From assembly GCA_963693315.1 (NCBI GenBank), contig OY856186.1, positions 367,738,714-367,802,713 of the forward strand: 64,000 bases of DNA, read 5' to 3'. Each line of letters starts with the position of its first letter. Position 1 is the stretch's first letter. Below, one piece after another: positions 44,197 through 55,175 of the stretch. The DNA is from Diogma glabrata. Taxonomy: Eukaryota; Arthropoda; Insecta; Diptera; Cylindrotomidae. The position numbers and the translations under genes are program-made. A model generated the notes under the pieces. The model was not told the origin of the DNA. It did no database searches and was given only the letters and a program-made list of their open reading frames with translations.

Positions 44197-45475
44197 TGTA
44201 ATTAAAATTAACAGAAAACCTAAAGGGTCCCTTTTGTTCGGCGCTACGTTTGTAATTAGGCCCTGATACGGAGCCACGTATGTAATTGATTCACTTCGTG
44301 AATCGGATTGGACTTTTATCACTTTGTTTCTGTTCAATATACTGTTAAAACTATACAAATCACAAGCGCATCTGATATTCCATCGTTTTTATAGTAGGAA
44401 AAAAAATAAAAGTTAAAGCAAAGGAGATCACTCCCGCCATCCGGATTGTCCCTACACGGATCTTAAATTTTTGGAAATCTCTTATTATTCTTCAATTAGC
44501 CTATCATTCTAAAAACTAAGTTGAACTACACAAAAAAACTAAATTTCAATACTAATATAAAATTAGAAAAAATACCTTATTTTAAACTGTTGATTCTGTT
44601 TCCACCAGTTGCAATACCACGCTCCAAAGTTGTTGAATTTTGATCTGGATAAGCAGAGATATTATTTCGGATACCAAGTGAACTTCTTTAAGCCAATATT
44701 TGCTTAATTCCTGATTTGCAATATTAGAATATCCATTTGAAACTACGGCACCACTACTATTGTTGTTATTATTATTCAAAACATTGACATCTTTTTTGAT
44801 AATCCAAATTTGTATTATATATTGGAAAAAACATCTGGTGTCGCATGATGAAACATTTTCATCAATGTTAACTTCTTATAAAGTGGACAATTACAAGTCA
44901 CAACTGGCCATAATAAATCTTTTTATTGTATTCTTATTAATGTTTACAACCATAATAACAATAATAATTTCATTCAAATTATAAATTTGACTTATATTTT
45001 TAGTATTTGATGTTTTTATTATTACACATCACATTAATTAGCAATTAATTTAAAAGAGAGCCAACACATATATTAACACCTTAATGAATCTACTCAATTT
45101 TTTCTAAAATCAACTCTGAAAATATTTGTTTGAAGCACAAATATGGAATGAATAGTTAAAATATATCCAATTGGAAAAATGTGATTTTTCCTTTTTTACA
45201 TCTTATGATGTCAAAACAAATCGGGTAATATTGAAAATTCAGCAAAGATTAATAACGACAACGACATCTGTTCGTTAGAATTGGAAATAAAATTGAGTAC
45301 GTTCGTTTGCTTTTTATAGTATATTCAAAATTTAACTAGCAGTTAAGTTTTAGAAAATTTTAAAAATATTATTAATGTAAAAATGAACGGAAACTAATGA
45401 AATACATTTTTATTGAATTGAAAACAAAGAGGAATTTGGTTTTATTATTGTTTTGCGATTATTGCGATCGTTACA
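44197..45475 (-). repeat. 5' LTR of element III-a (right copy)
   Basis: 1279 bp direct repeat of 34679-36130, shortened by deletions. In element orientation it starts at 45475 with TGTAACGATCGC and ends at 44197. A frame on its outer edge runs into the element II integrase by chance. Confidence 0.92.
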
Positions 45476-46158
45476 CTGTATTCCAGGAAATTTGTCAGAT
45501 GCTGGGGATTAACAAAACCAGGACGACAGCTTCACACCCACAGTCAAATGGGATGGTTGAGAGATTCAATGCTACATTGGAGGAATTTCTAGCAAAAGTG
45601 GTCAGTAAGAACCAACGTAACTGGGATCAACATATTCCTTTATTTTTGATGGCATACAGATCAGCAGTTCATGACACCACGACCATGACACCAGCTCAAA
45701 CTATTTTCGGAAGTGATTTAAGACTCCCTGGTGACCTCAAATTTGGAGCGGTACCATCAACATCATTGTCAGCGCAAGAATACGTCAATCGAATCCGGGA
45801 GAACCTTGAGGATATTCACAAGCTTGTTCGGCAGAAGATACAACTGACCAGTGATAGAATGAAAGCCCGATATGATATACGATCTAATAATAAAGGTTTC
45901 GAAGAAGGACAATTAGTATGGCTACACAACCCACAACGAAAACGAGGGTTATCACCAAAACTGCAAGCTGCATGGGAAGGACCTTACAACATTATAACGA
46001 AGTTGAATGACGTGGTTTATAGAATTAAGAAAGGCCATCGAGGCAAAGCGAAAGTAGTACATTTGGAAAGATTGGCCTTATACAAAGGAGAGCTAGATCC
46101 TGTTCGGGACGAACAGGCTTACGTGGAGGGTATTGTTACGATTGCAGAAAAAATCTAG
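45476..46158 (+). pseudogene. Integrase C-terminal part of element II
   Basis: Continuation of the integrase split by element III-a. It starts with the target duplication and reads FQEICQMLGINKTRTTASHP, then NGMVERFNATLEEFL (the catalytic Glu), YRSAVHDTTTMTPAQ, and a GPY-type C-terminal module (WEGPYNIITKLND, KVVHLERLALY). It is open to 46158, ending inside the 3' LTR. The catalytic triad is therefore split across 34382-34678 and this segment, so no functional integrase is made. Confidence 0.9.
46118..46133 (+). promoter_or_regulatory. Polypurine tract of element II
   Basis: GTGGAGGGTAT directly precedes the 3' LTR start at 46134. It is short but correctly placed for plus-strand priming. Confidence 0.55.
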
Positions 46159-46770
46159 ACGATTACAGAAAGATCTAAACGATTACGGTCACTTCCAGGA
46201 AAATAAAATCAACAAAACACAACAGAAAGTGAATGAAATGAATAGTATTGTTGTTGTTGTCTCTGCTTAGAAATAGGGTCAACATAAACGATTTTATGAA
46301 TCAAATCAACATAACGTAAAATAATCGAATATTCTAATATTTTCTCAAGGTTTCTGGAAAGTGATGTCGAATTATCTAGAAGTATTGCAGAAGGTATATA
46401 AGAAAATTACTTCTTGTAGTTTTTTAATTAGTTTTATTTTAAACGTGTGACAGTGAAGTTAAAATTATAAAAGTGATATTTAAAATTAGTTTTGAGTAGA
46501 AATATTTTGTGTATTATTTTGAACGTTGTGAACTGAAAATTTCTACAATAAACCGTTGGAGTTTCGAAGCTGTTGGAAGAATATTCTAGTTAGGAATATT
46601 GTTTGCTGTATTGTTTTCCTGTTGTTGTGGAACAATCAAAGAGTTGAAGACTTAATAAAACCTGGTGTTTGTGCTTACTAATCAGTGATCGAACTCAGGA
46701 AGAGATTGGGGATTGCGTTTATCGAATTGTGAGTTAGGCCAATTCGAAGTAAGGTGTGAAAAACGTAACA
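46134..46770 (+). repeat. 3' LTR of element II
   Basis: 637 bp direct repeat of 29601-30264, lacking 27 bp present in the 5' copy. It is followed by ATAT at 46771-46774 and then by the interrupted 268-bp repeat unit. Confidence 0.92.
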
Positions 46771-46774
46771 ATAT

Positions 46775-48231
46775 AATCCTTAATTTTCTCCCTTCTACCA
46801 CCAACCTCCATTTTTTAATTGCGATATTAGTACTGGAATACTCTTCAATTCTTAGTAGTCGAAAACGATCAATCTATTAATCTATCTATCTATCTTCTAT
46901 CTACATATCTTTATATGATAAATAAAAATGTAAGTGTTTGTTGGTTCAAAATAGGCAATCTAGGAATGTACTGGATCGATTCTCTTGAAATTTGGACACA
47001 ATGTTGCATTCAAATACAGAAAGGTTGTTATATAGTGTTTTTTTTTAGCGATATGTGTTTTATATAGGAATGTAAGCTGTCAACAAGCACAAGTGTGCCT
47101 CACCTGCATTAATCTCAATTAAATCTTTTTATGGTCGAGTTTCACTTAAAGACTTAATTTAATCGATTATAAGTTTCAATAGTTCAGGTTGACAAAACGC
47201 CTGCTAGAGGACATGGGAGAAGATTCAATGTTCGAACAATAAACGAAGTGACAATTAATAAAGTCGGCAATATATTTCAACAGGGATATATTTTTGTCAA
47301 TAAAAGAAGGATTAATGATTCGAGGGGAAGAAGATAAAGATTTCAACATTTGGAAATGCCGTCAATTGTTTTACCAATACATGGTAGATATGTATGCAAA
47401 AACAATCGATACAGAACGTTTAATATTCATTCGTTTAAATCAAACCAAGCTTTTCTCTGAAGTACCAGTTTATTTGCGAGAGCCAATTTAATATGACGGT
47501 TATTCACAACTAACGCACATACACAAAATCATCTCAAATGCACACGGTAAATATCCGATGCCAGCTTCGATAAAGATTTTTAGGAAGTTGTGACGAAAAA
47601 TATGTAACATGAGCTTTCCAGAACACTGAATCCACTGAATCCAAAGTACGCAAAGTAATATCATCAAGGATTCAGTCAGTTACAGGAAATTCAGTTACAT
47701 GAAACGTTAAATATCCTTTATATAAAAGAAGAGCCGCAGCAGATGGCGGTAAGGTAACAACATATAGATATGCGAAACGGGAACATGGAAATAGTTCCTT
47801 AAACATGGATGGTTGTTCCATCTTAATCCTTTGCTACAGAACATACAGATCGCACATAAACTTGGAATACGGTATATACGTCAAATCAGTCAAATATGTT
47901 AGCTAGAAAGTACTTTAATAAAGGCAACATTTCAGTTTTAGCGTGCTCGAATGAAGCAGCACTGGGATGTATGCATCATTCATCAATGACACGTGCAGCA
48001 CGACACCCCCAAACTAAGTTCAGGCTTTGTTTGAAATCATGCTGACCGCTTACTGTTCTTCATCTACAAGAACGTTATCAGAAAAAAATATAAATCGCAC
48101 ATGCTTGAAAATATTTCCTGCCCAATATAGCAAAATGATTGAAGATCTGTGCGGAGTATTCGCGAACTTAGTTCTTAATCAATTATTAATGCTACCGCCG
48201 AATCGATCTGCTCCGTCGGACAATAAGAAAT
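46775..48231 (+). pseudogene. Helitron relic (replicase N-terminal region)
   Basis: After the end of the split 268-bp repeat, a TCTATCTATCTATCTTCTAT stretch and AAATGTAAGTGTTTGTTGG (about 46875-46945) resemble Helitron-type 5' regions. From about 47219 decayed coding sequence follows: FNVRTINEVTINKVGN; then at 47294-47491 WKCRQLFYQYMVDMYAK and ERLIFIRLNQTKLFSE, matching the Helitron replicase N-terminal domain (VDMYAKIE...RL.F...NQ); later LYKRRAAADGGKVTTYRY, then YRSHINLEYGIYVKSVKYV, another conserved replicase block. The Rep HUH motif and helicase are absent. It is cut off at 48231 by the LTR of III-b. Confidence 0.75.
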
Positions 48232-49524
48232 TGTAACGTCCGCTATATTCGCCTAAACAATAATAAAATCAATTCATCTTCTTTTTCTAATTCAATAAAA
48301 ATTTATATCAATACTTTCAGTTCATTTTTACATTAATAATAATTTTTAAATTTTTAAATAATTAACGGCCAGCTAAATTTCGAATATACTGAAAAAATAA
48401 ACGAACGCACCAATTTTATTTTCATTTTTAACGAACAGATGTCGTTACTCAATTTTTGCTTAATCTTCGGGTTGCACGATTTTCATTGGAAGATGTCAAA
48501 AAGAAAAAACACATTTTTTTTCTCTCTGACGGGCATTCCGATTTTTGTCATTAAAAGTTAACGATCGAACTTAAAACCATAAAGATTTATTATTTCTTTT
48601 GATTATTTTTGTGGAAAAAGCGACTAAAGAATAAGAAATATAATTTTCATAAAAAGCATTTATATAATAAATAAAATAAAGATACATGTGATTATAACTC
48701 CAATTTTTGTGAAGAATCTTCTTTTTCTGCTAATATAAATGCAAACTGTGTGACGTCGAATTGGTTTTTTGTGAAGAATCTTCCTTTTTTTGCTAATATA
48801 AATGCAAACTGTGTGACGTCGAATTGGTTTTTTTTTTGTGTAACTCCAGCAATGGAGGATATTACAATTATCAAGTGTGATATCATTAAACATTTTAAAA
48901 AATTTTAAGTTGGTTAATTAACTTAAAATAATGATGGTTTGGTTTCCAGTTGTTTAAATTAATTTAAAATAATTTATTTAAAATAAATTTAATAATTTTT
49001 TTTTTTTTTTTGCTTTAACAACTTTTTTTATAATATTTTGTTACATGTTTTTTTTTTTACATTTTTTTTTTTTTGTGATATCATTGTCTGAAAGAGAAAC
49101 GATCTAATGTTATTGTATGATGTAGTATCGGAATCTAAAAGAACGGTGGACTATTCAAGGAAAAAATATACAGATGGTAGCCATTAATTATTGGATGTGT
49201 AAAAAGAAAAGCATCAACTGGATTGGTTGAGTAAAACTAAAGGAAAATATGTGTTGTACGGGATTCTGGGGAACAATTTCGGATTTCATCAGTCTCAACG
49301 ATCTTTAAGATAAGTTTCTATTTTTAAATAATTAATGTTACTAAATTATATTATTCTTTGTATTCTTGGTAGTCCTATGCAATGATAGGTTAAGTAGTTC
49401 CCTGTTAAGAGATTCCCAAATTTAGGATTCGTGTGGGGACAAACCGCATCCCGTGTATATTTTTCTCTAATATATATATTTGGTTAGCAAAACTCCAAGC
49501 CGCAATATTACAGTGGCGGTGGTA
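48232..49524 (+). repeat. 5' LTR of element III-b
   Basis: Starts TGTAACGTCCGC and shares AATTCAATAAAAATTTAT, TTTTTACATTAATAATAA and AACGAACAGATGTCGTT with the III-a LTR in element orientation. It contains a 62-bp tandem duplication (48709-48835). The right edge is either AATATTACA at about 49511 or GGTAACA at about 49524. The following TGGCAGCCGAAACAAAGACC is the likely primer site. Confidence 0.75.
48704..48835 (+). repeat. 62-bp tandem duplication in the III-b LTR with a CRE-like site
   Basis: GTGAAGAATCTTC... GCAAACTGTGTGACGTCG occurs twice with a 62-bp period (starts at 48709 and 48771). Each copy carries TGACGTCG, one base from a CRE/ATF site. Duplicated enhancers are common in LTRs; activity is not shown. 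Confidence 0.7.
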
Positions 49525-49889
49525 ACAAGAGGTGGCAGCCGAAACAAAGACCTGGGGCTTTGTAGGTTCTTTTTTATTACATATAGTTGATGAGTCATAT
49601 ATGTGAATATTTGTATTTGGGCGTTGGCAAACCTGTTTCTACTTAAACATATTCTTAGGAATATTTTTGAAAACCAGTTGGTTTCGGTGATATGATTTTT
49701 TTTGATTAACCGGTGTAGGTTTCTTTTTGTTAATTTTTGATTAACCAGTTATTGGTTTTTTTTTAAAAATATTTTTTGGAAAATATTTTAGGAACATATT
49801 TTTGGTAAACCAGTTTTGGTTTGTGTTATAATATTTTGAATTTTTATATCAACAATGTACAACTCAATCAGGAGGTTTCAGGGGGTGCG

Positions 49890-50048
49890 AAGGAGAGTCG
49901 CTTGGTTGTGGAGCTGGGACCTTCCTCGACCAAGAGTACTCAAGTGGAGGAGCTGGTTGAGGAGGTTCCCATCTCACCGATCACGCGACAGGAAGAGGAG
50001 TGGTCTGGTCCACAGGAGGCCCCTGTTCCTCACTGCATAATTAATTAA
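49890..50048 (+). pseudogene. C-terminal remnant of the leader ORF in III-b
   Basis: About 53 codons, KESRLVVELGPSSTKSTQ to EAPVPHCIIN and stop, matching the end of the 207-codon frame in III-a with about nine substitutions. The N-terminal three quarters are missing: the sequence upstream (49820-49885) is unrelated, so this copy suffered an internal deletion. Because only the end is left, it cannot make the full protein. Confidence 0.75.
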
Positions 50049-51748
50049 ATTTAATTATTTTTAGTTTGGAAAAAAAACCGTTTTGGGACAGCAATTTTTT
50101 TTGGGGATTGTTTTTTTGTGCTGCCATTTGTAAATATTTTATGTTACCAATGTACATTCTTTGGTACATATCTTTTTGTACATATTGTACATATTTGAAA
50201 TCTTTTGTAAATATTTTTTGTACATATTGTAAATATTTTTGGTATACTATTGTACATATATTTTTGATGTCAATGTACATATTGCGTATAATGTACATAT
50301 ATTTTTTTATATACAATGTGTATATTTTTTTTTTGAAATATCTTTGTAAATAGTTTGTACATATTTTTCTTGTACATATTGTACATATTTTTTTGTGTGA
50401 ATGATTTTTTGGGTATATAGTTTTTGTACATAGTGCATTAGGTTGTAAATAATATTTTTTCTTAGCGGTAGGCCTAACAAGCCATCCATGGGGCTTCTCC
50501 TTTTAACATTGATGTCGTTCCTAGGTCGCCTATGACCATCGGGGTTATGCGATCGAAGAACATTGGTTTCTTCTCTTCATTCGGCGAGGAAGTTCTCAGG
50601 GACGAGGAGTGTTGCTGTGTTTGTACTTAGGTGCAAACCAGTAGTACCATTCTTTGCTCAGAGGCTTCTTCGGTGTAATGAAGAGAAGAACCAATTTGTA
50701 CTTTGCTTTCAGGATCAGAGGCTTCACCTCATACAAATTCAAAAACTTTTCCAATTTTCCATTTAGCTTTGCAATAGAACAGTTTTTCATAGAGTTTAGG
50801 ATTTGAAGTCTGTTGTTCGGGAGCGTTCTTCAACTTTCGCATTAGGTGTAGTTGTAATTTATTTTTAGGTTAAACAAGCACAACTGGGTCAGTGGAAATG
50901 GACCTAAGGTCTAATCGTGACAGTTGTGATTGTTTTATTAGGTTGGGGAGAAACTGTTCTGTAGAATTTGGTCGTGAGGGGCTTTTCTAGTCAGTTCTCA
51001 CATGCATTGTTGGAGCGAGCTCGCGAACGCGGGAATTCAAATTTAAATGATATGGATATTGTAGCCATACTTACTTTTATATTGTCTCCAGACGAATCTG
51101 AAACTTGAGAATCTCTTATCTAAAAAAAAAAAAAATTAAATAAAAAATTAAATAAATAAAAATAATAAATTTTCGAGGATAAATAAATAAAAATTTTTAT
51201 TAAATAAAATCAATTTTTTTAGTAATAAATAATTTTTAAGCAAATACAAATTTTTCTTAATTAGGTAATAACGTCAAGATTTAAATAAATATTTTTATTT
51301 TTAAAAAAAAAAAAAAATAAATCAATATTTTGAAGCTAGGACGGAGCATCCAATAATTAAGCAATTTCTAAATATTTTTTATTTTTCAATTTTTTTAAAA
51401 TAAATAAATATTTTATTTAGGGGTGCTATCGTCAATAAATAATTTTAGGTATATATACGATTCTGAATTTCAGCATATCTGAAATTAAATAAATAAATTA
51501 TATTTTTTAAATATAATATTTTAGGAATTTTTGTGAAAGGTGAAGCAAAATTGGGTACAATAGTAATCTTTTTGTTCTTTTACGAAGTTTGTTTTTACAA
51601 AAATTTTTGTGTTTTCGAATTGGGCGTTCGTTGTTTTTTTCGTTTTTGCGTTTTTCATTTTTTTTACATTTCCATCGTACTAACTCCATTTTTTTTTTAA
51701 TATTGTTGTTGATTGCGAGTTCATAATTTTACGGGTTTTACCATCGAA
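50049..51748 (+). other. Leader of element III-b
   Basis: Collinear with 41386-43298 of III-a in reverse: GTACATATTTTT-type repeats (50140-50430), the stem-loop (50559-50696), a conserved block with GGGTCAGTGGAAATGGACC (about 50886), and the TTTATTT-rich block (51130-51480). No convincing gene; the 67-codon frame over the stem-loop begins after a stop in the matching III-a frame. Confidence 0.75.
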
Positions 51749-52331
51749 ATGTCAAACCAGATAGACGTTGACCATCCGTTCTATGGTCTGGAACCCAGCG
51801 AACTACAGGTCGAATGTCTGGTTTGGGGTGTGAACTTCGGGGGAGCCAATTGGGCAGAGGAACTGCGAAACCACGCAGATCATGGGGCAGTTCCAATAAC
51901 AGTATCTCATGCGAGAGATTTGATAGAGGAATCTCAAATGGTGGTGCAGGCAGCACAACTTGTTTTAGATCAGGTACGACGACTTCAGCCACCGATTAAT
52001 CAGACCTTCTTGGATGGTTTGGCGAATCGAGTGTTGCATTACACGGGTAGGATGAATAGGTTGGGTCCTCGCAATGACTTGCAAGAGGCCCGCACCTACG
52101 CTATCTCACAATTGTCACGCGCTTGGGATATAATAGGATCGTTGTCAACACGTCCAATTATGCAGAATAAACCAGGAGTATCATCCGCTCCATCTGCTTC
52201 ACCTGCTTTTCAACCAGACGAGAGATCCACACCGATCCCAGTACAGCCAATAACGGAAACAATACATAGTTTGAATCGTGCAAGCCATCAACAGCAGAGA
52301 CGGTCAGATCAATTACCACCGGCTTATTTCC
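51749..52331 (+). pseudogene. gag: Truncated gag of element III-b
   Basis: Encodes the first 195 or so residues of the element III Gag (VDHPFYGLEPSELQVECLVW, then the same Pro/Ser-rich segment), with about 25 differences from III-a, and stays open. At PPAYF the match ends and the frame runs into unrelated DNA, adding 15 codons before a stop. The Gag core and zinc knuckles are missing, so it is non-functional. Confidence 0.88.
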
Positions 52332-52544
52332 ACACTCAAAAAAATATTGCAGGTAAGATTTACAAAATCGTTTTGTAAAATTGCTAACAAAATATTTTTG
52401 TGAATTTACCAAAAATTCCTAAACTTTATAGAAAATTTTGTAGACTTTTTTAAATATGAAAAACATTTGTAAACTTACCAATTGTTTTTGTGATTTGGAT
52501 TAAAAAAGTACAAAATCATAAATATTTCTAATTACAACTTTTTA
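52332..52544. other. AT-rich junction sequence after the III-b break
   Basis: No gene. Carries several TTTTGTAAA/TTTACAAAA motifs, also frequent at 55180-55460 and at the window end. These may belong to one AT-rich element that was itself interrupted by the 52545-55175 element. Confidence 0.4.
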
Positions 52545-55175
52545 GGGTTCCGTTTTTTATACGGAACACTATTGGTGAGAGTACAACGTGTTTTTCACAT
52601 TATTTCGATTATCTCGTGAACCATTAATCCGATGAACTTAAAATTTGAGGTGCTTATAAAATTAACCTATCCACACAAGATGGCGGGTTAAAAAATAAAT
52701 AAAGTTGTGTTCGTTTGTTTTAAGGAGGTACGATGTAAAGCCTTTGAAAACATACATTTTTTTAGCGAGACGAGTAGGGTATCATATGAAAGGGCTTCAT
52801 TTCAGCATTTTTTAAAAATATATTTTGGAATTTTACATCTCACCATTTTTTGTATAATTTTGAAAAATGACGTTTTAGGGATGTTTTATTGCCCCGATTA
52901 ACTCCGACCCTACTTCATCGAAAATCTTGAAATATATTTGGAATGATAGAAAATTGAGGAGGTTTTTAATGAAAAATATAGAAAAGTGGCAGACACTCAT
53001 AACTATATTTATTAAAGGGGTGGGATGTTAAGGGGTAAAAACATCATTTAAAACCAGGTGATGTGGGGTGTCATTTGAAAGAGCACTTGATTTTAGAAAT
53101 ATTGTCATTTTTTTTAGAATTTTGCAATACATGGTTTTTGAATTATTATCAATAAAGTGACACAAAAAGTTGGTCCCCCCCCTTGCATTTCGAGCCTAAT
53201 TAACAGAAAAATTTGAAAAAATTCACAGAGACAGGAAGTTTGATAAACTCTGAACGAAAAATATAGCGAACCCTCAAATAAATATGTTTTTGTGTTTTTA
53301 AGGGATTGGGGTGGGGAAGGGTGAAAAAAAACTTTTTTGACCCAAGCGAGTGGGGTGTCATTTGAAAGAGGACCGAATTTCAGACACTTTGCAATTTTTT
53401 TTAGAATTTTGTGGTACACAGTTTTTGAGTTATTCTAAAAAATGTGCACATTCCAGACCGTTCCCCCCCCCCTACGTTTCGACACTGATTGACAGAAAAA
53501 ATTGAAAAAATTCATAGAGACAGGAAATTTGCTATATTTTGAACGAAAATTATAGCGAACTCTCAAATAATTATATTTCTGTGTATTTAGGGGATGGGTG
53601 TAAAGGGGGTAAAAAAAAACTTTTTTTGACCCAAGCGAGTGGGGTATCATTTGAAAGAGCAACAAATTTCCAACACGTTGCAATTTTTTTTAGAATTTTG
53701 CGGTACACCGTTTTTGAGTTATTCTAAAAAATGTGCACATTCCAGACCGTTCCCCCCCCCCTACGTTTCGACACCGATTGACAGAAAAAATTGAAAAAAT
53801 TCATAGAGATAGGAAATTTGCTATATTTTGAACGAAAATTATAGCGAACTCTCAAATAATTATATTTCTGTGTGTTTAGGGGACGGGTGTAAAGAGGGTA
53901 AAAAAAAACATTTTTTGGACCAAGCGAGTGGGGTGTCATTTGAAAGAACACCAAATTTCCAACAGGTTGCAATTTTTTTTAGAATTTTGCGGTACACCGT
54001 TTTTGAGTTATTCTAAAAAATGTGCACATTCCAGACCGTTCCCCCCCCCTACGTTTCGACACCGATTGACAGAAAAAATTGAAAAAATTCATAGAGACAG
54101 GAAATTTGCTATATTTTGAACGAAAATTATAGCGAACTCTCAAATAATTATATTTCTGTGTATTTAGGGGATGGGTGTAAAGGGGGTAAAAAAAAACTTT
54201 TTTTGACCCAAGCGAGTGGGGTATCATTTGAAAGAGCAGCAAATTTCCAACACGTTGCAGTTTTTTTTAGAATTTTCTGGTACACAGTTTTTGAGTTATT
54301 CTAAAAAACGTGCACATTCCAGACCGTTCCCCCCCCCCCTACGTTTCGACACTGATTGACAGAAAAAATTGAAAAAATTCATAGAGACAGGAAATTTGCT
54401 ATATTTTGAACGAAAATTATAGCGAACTCTCAAATAATTGTATTTCTGTTTATTTAGGGGATGGGTGTAAAGAGGATAAAAAAAAACTTTTTTTGACCCA
54501 AGTGAGTGGGGTATCATTTGAAAGAACACCAAATTTCTAAAACATTGCAATTTTTTTTAGAATTTTCCGGTACACCGTTTTTGAGTTATTCTAAAAAATG
54601 TGCAAGTTCCTGACCGTTCCCCCCCCCCACGTTTCGACACCGATTGACAGAAAAAATTGAAAAAATTCATGGAGACAGGAAATTGGCTATATTTTGAACG
54701 AAAATTATAGCGAACTCTCAAATAATTATATTTCTGTGTGTTTAGGGGATGGGTGTGGGGAGTGCAAAAAAAGGAACATTGCAACATTTTTTAGAATTCT
54801 GCGATGCACAGTTTTTTAGTTATTGATGAAAAAAAAGTTATTTTAAGTGTATGTATACCACCCTATATTTCGACGCTGATTTATAGAACAAATATTCCCA
54901 ATGTAGACCGTTAAAATACTGGTTAAATCTTTCTTTAGCTAACATAAACAGCTATGGATAAGATTTAACCTCAAGTAACATTTTTGATCAATGTAGATGT
55001 GATTGACATTTACTATAGACGTTTACGATTAAACATTTATTCTGTTATGCGTCCATAGTCTGGCGATATAAAGACTTTACAACATAACTTTATGTCATTT
55101 ATTTTTGATATTGTGTTCTTTTACATTCACGGAACCCTTGGCGAGCGAATTTTATTCGCACTTGTCCGACTTTTT
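52545..55175. mobile_element. Repeat element with AGGGTTCCG ... CGGAACCCT ends, filled by a tandem array
   Basis: Begins TTTAGGGTTCCGTTTTTTAT and ends CACGGAACCCTTGGCGAGCG followed by TTCGCACTTGTCCGACTTTT. This pair of ends, with TCTCGTGAACCATTAATCCG near the start, resembles a short repeat that I recall as very common in moths and other insects (about 350 bp, non-coding). Here the middle is expanded to 2.6 kb by a tandem array at 52760-54850. The family assignment is from memory. Confidence 0.6.
52760..54850. repeat. Tandem array, about seven units of 287-290 bp
   Basis: The marker GACCCAAGCGAGTGGGGT (or variant) occurs at 53339, 53628, 53918, 54205 and 54495 (spacings 289, 290, 287, 290), with more diverged units at about 53052 and 52763. 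A final partial unit ends near 54850. Five junctions carry a run of 8-10 C (GTTCCCCCCCCC, then TACGTTTCGACAC). Similar minus-strand frames of about 82 codons in each unit are by-products of the repetition, not genes. Confidence 0.9.

Larger units (their letters stand above)
34679..45475 (-). mobile_element. Element III-a: complete long-LTR Ty3/gypsy retrotransposon, nested in element II
   Basis: 10.8 kb, minus-oriented, bounded by long LTRs (44197-45475 at its 5' side, 34679-36130 at its 3' side) with TG...CA ends and a CTGT target duplication (34675-34678 and 45476-45479). It has intact gag (586 codons) and pol (1106 codons), and a 2.8-kb leader with a 207-codon ORF. Long LTRs, DSGA protease and a CCHC Gag recall the Osvaldo/BLASTopia-type gypsy elements, but this assignment is tentative. 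The two LTRs match closely except for deletions of about 150 and 24 bp in the right copy. A second, truncated copy, III-b, follows in opposite orientation at 48232. Confidence 0.93.
29601..46770 (+). mobile_element. Element II: Ty3/gypsy retrotransposon with SAP-domain Gag, split by element III-a
   Basis: LTRs at 29601-30264 and 46134-46770, TG...CA ends, flanked by the target duplication ATAT (29597-29600 and 46771-46774). Internal order: primer site, gag, protease, RT/RNase H, integrase. Element III-a (34679-45475) sits within the integrase frame, so only 6.37 kb belongs to element II. By eye the LTRs differ by one substitution and a 27-bp indel, so it is fairly young. It carries at least three frame breaks besides the insertion, so it is defective. 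The RT resembles 412/mdg1-type gypsy elements; the clade is tentative. Confidence 0.92.
48232..52331 (+). mobile_element. Element III-b: 5' part of a second element III, opposite orientation
   Basis: Plus-oriented LTR (48232 to about 49524), leader (to 51748) and gag start (51749-52331) collinear with III-a. It lacks the rest of gag, pol and the 3' LTR: similarity stops within gag at about 52331 and unrelated AT-rich DNA follows. It inserted into the Helitron relic (the flank at 48228-48231 is AAAT; no partner can be tested). It is more diverged from III-a than III-a's LTRs are from each other. Confidence 0.85.

Noticed and set aside
47294..47491. A host gene encoding a 65-residue protein
   Set aside because: The residues match the Helitron replicase N-terminal region and are surrounded by more decayed replicase blocks.
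53114..54787. Six similar minus-strand frames of about 80 codons
   Set aside because: They recur because of the 289-bp tandem array; the shared sequence is repeat, frames end at different points, and there are no start or codon-use signals.
52760..54850. A CRISPR-like array because of regular spacing
   Set aside because: Units are about 289 bp, head to tail, similar over their whole length, with no unique spacers; the context is eukaryotic.
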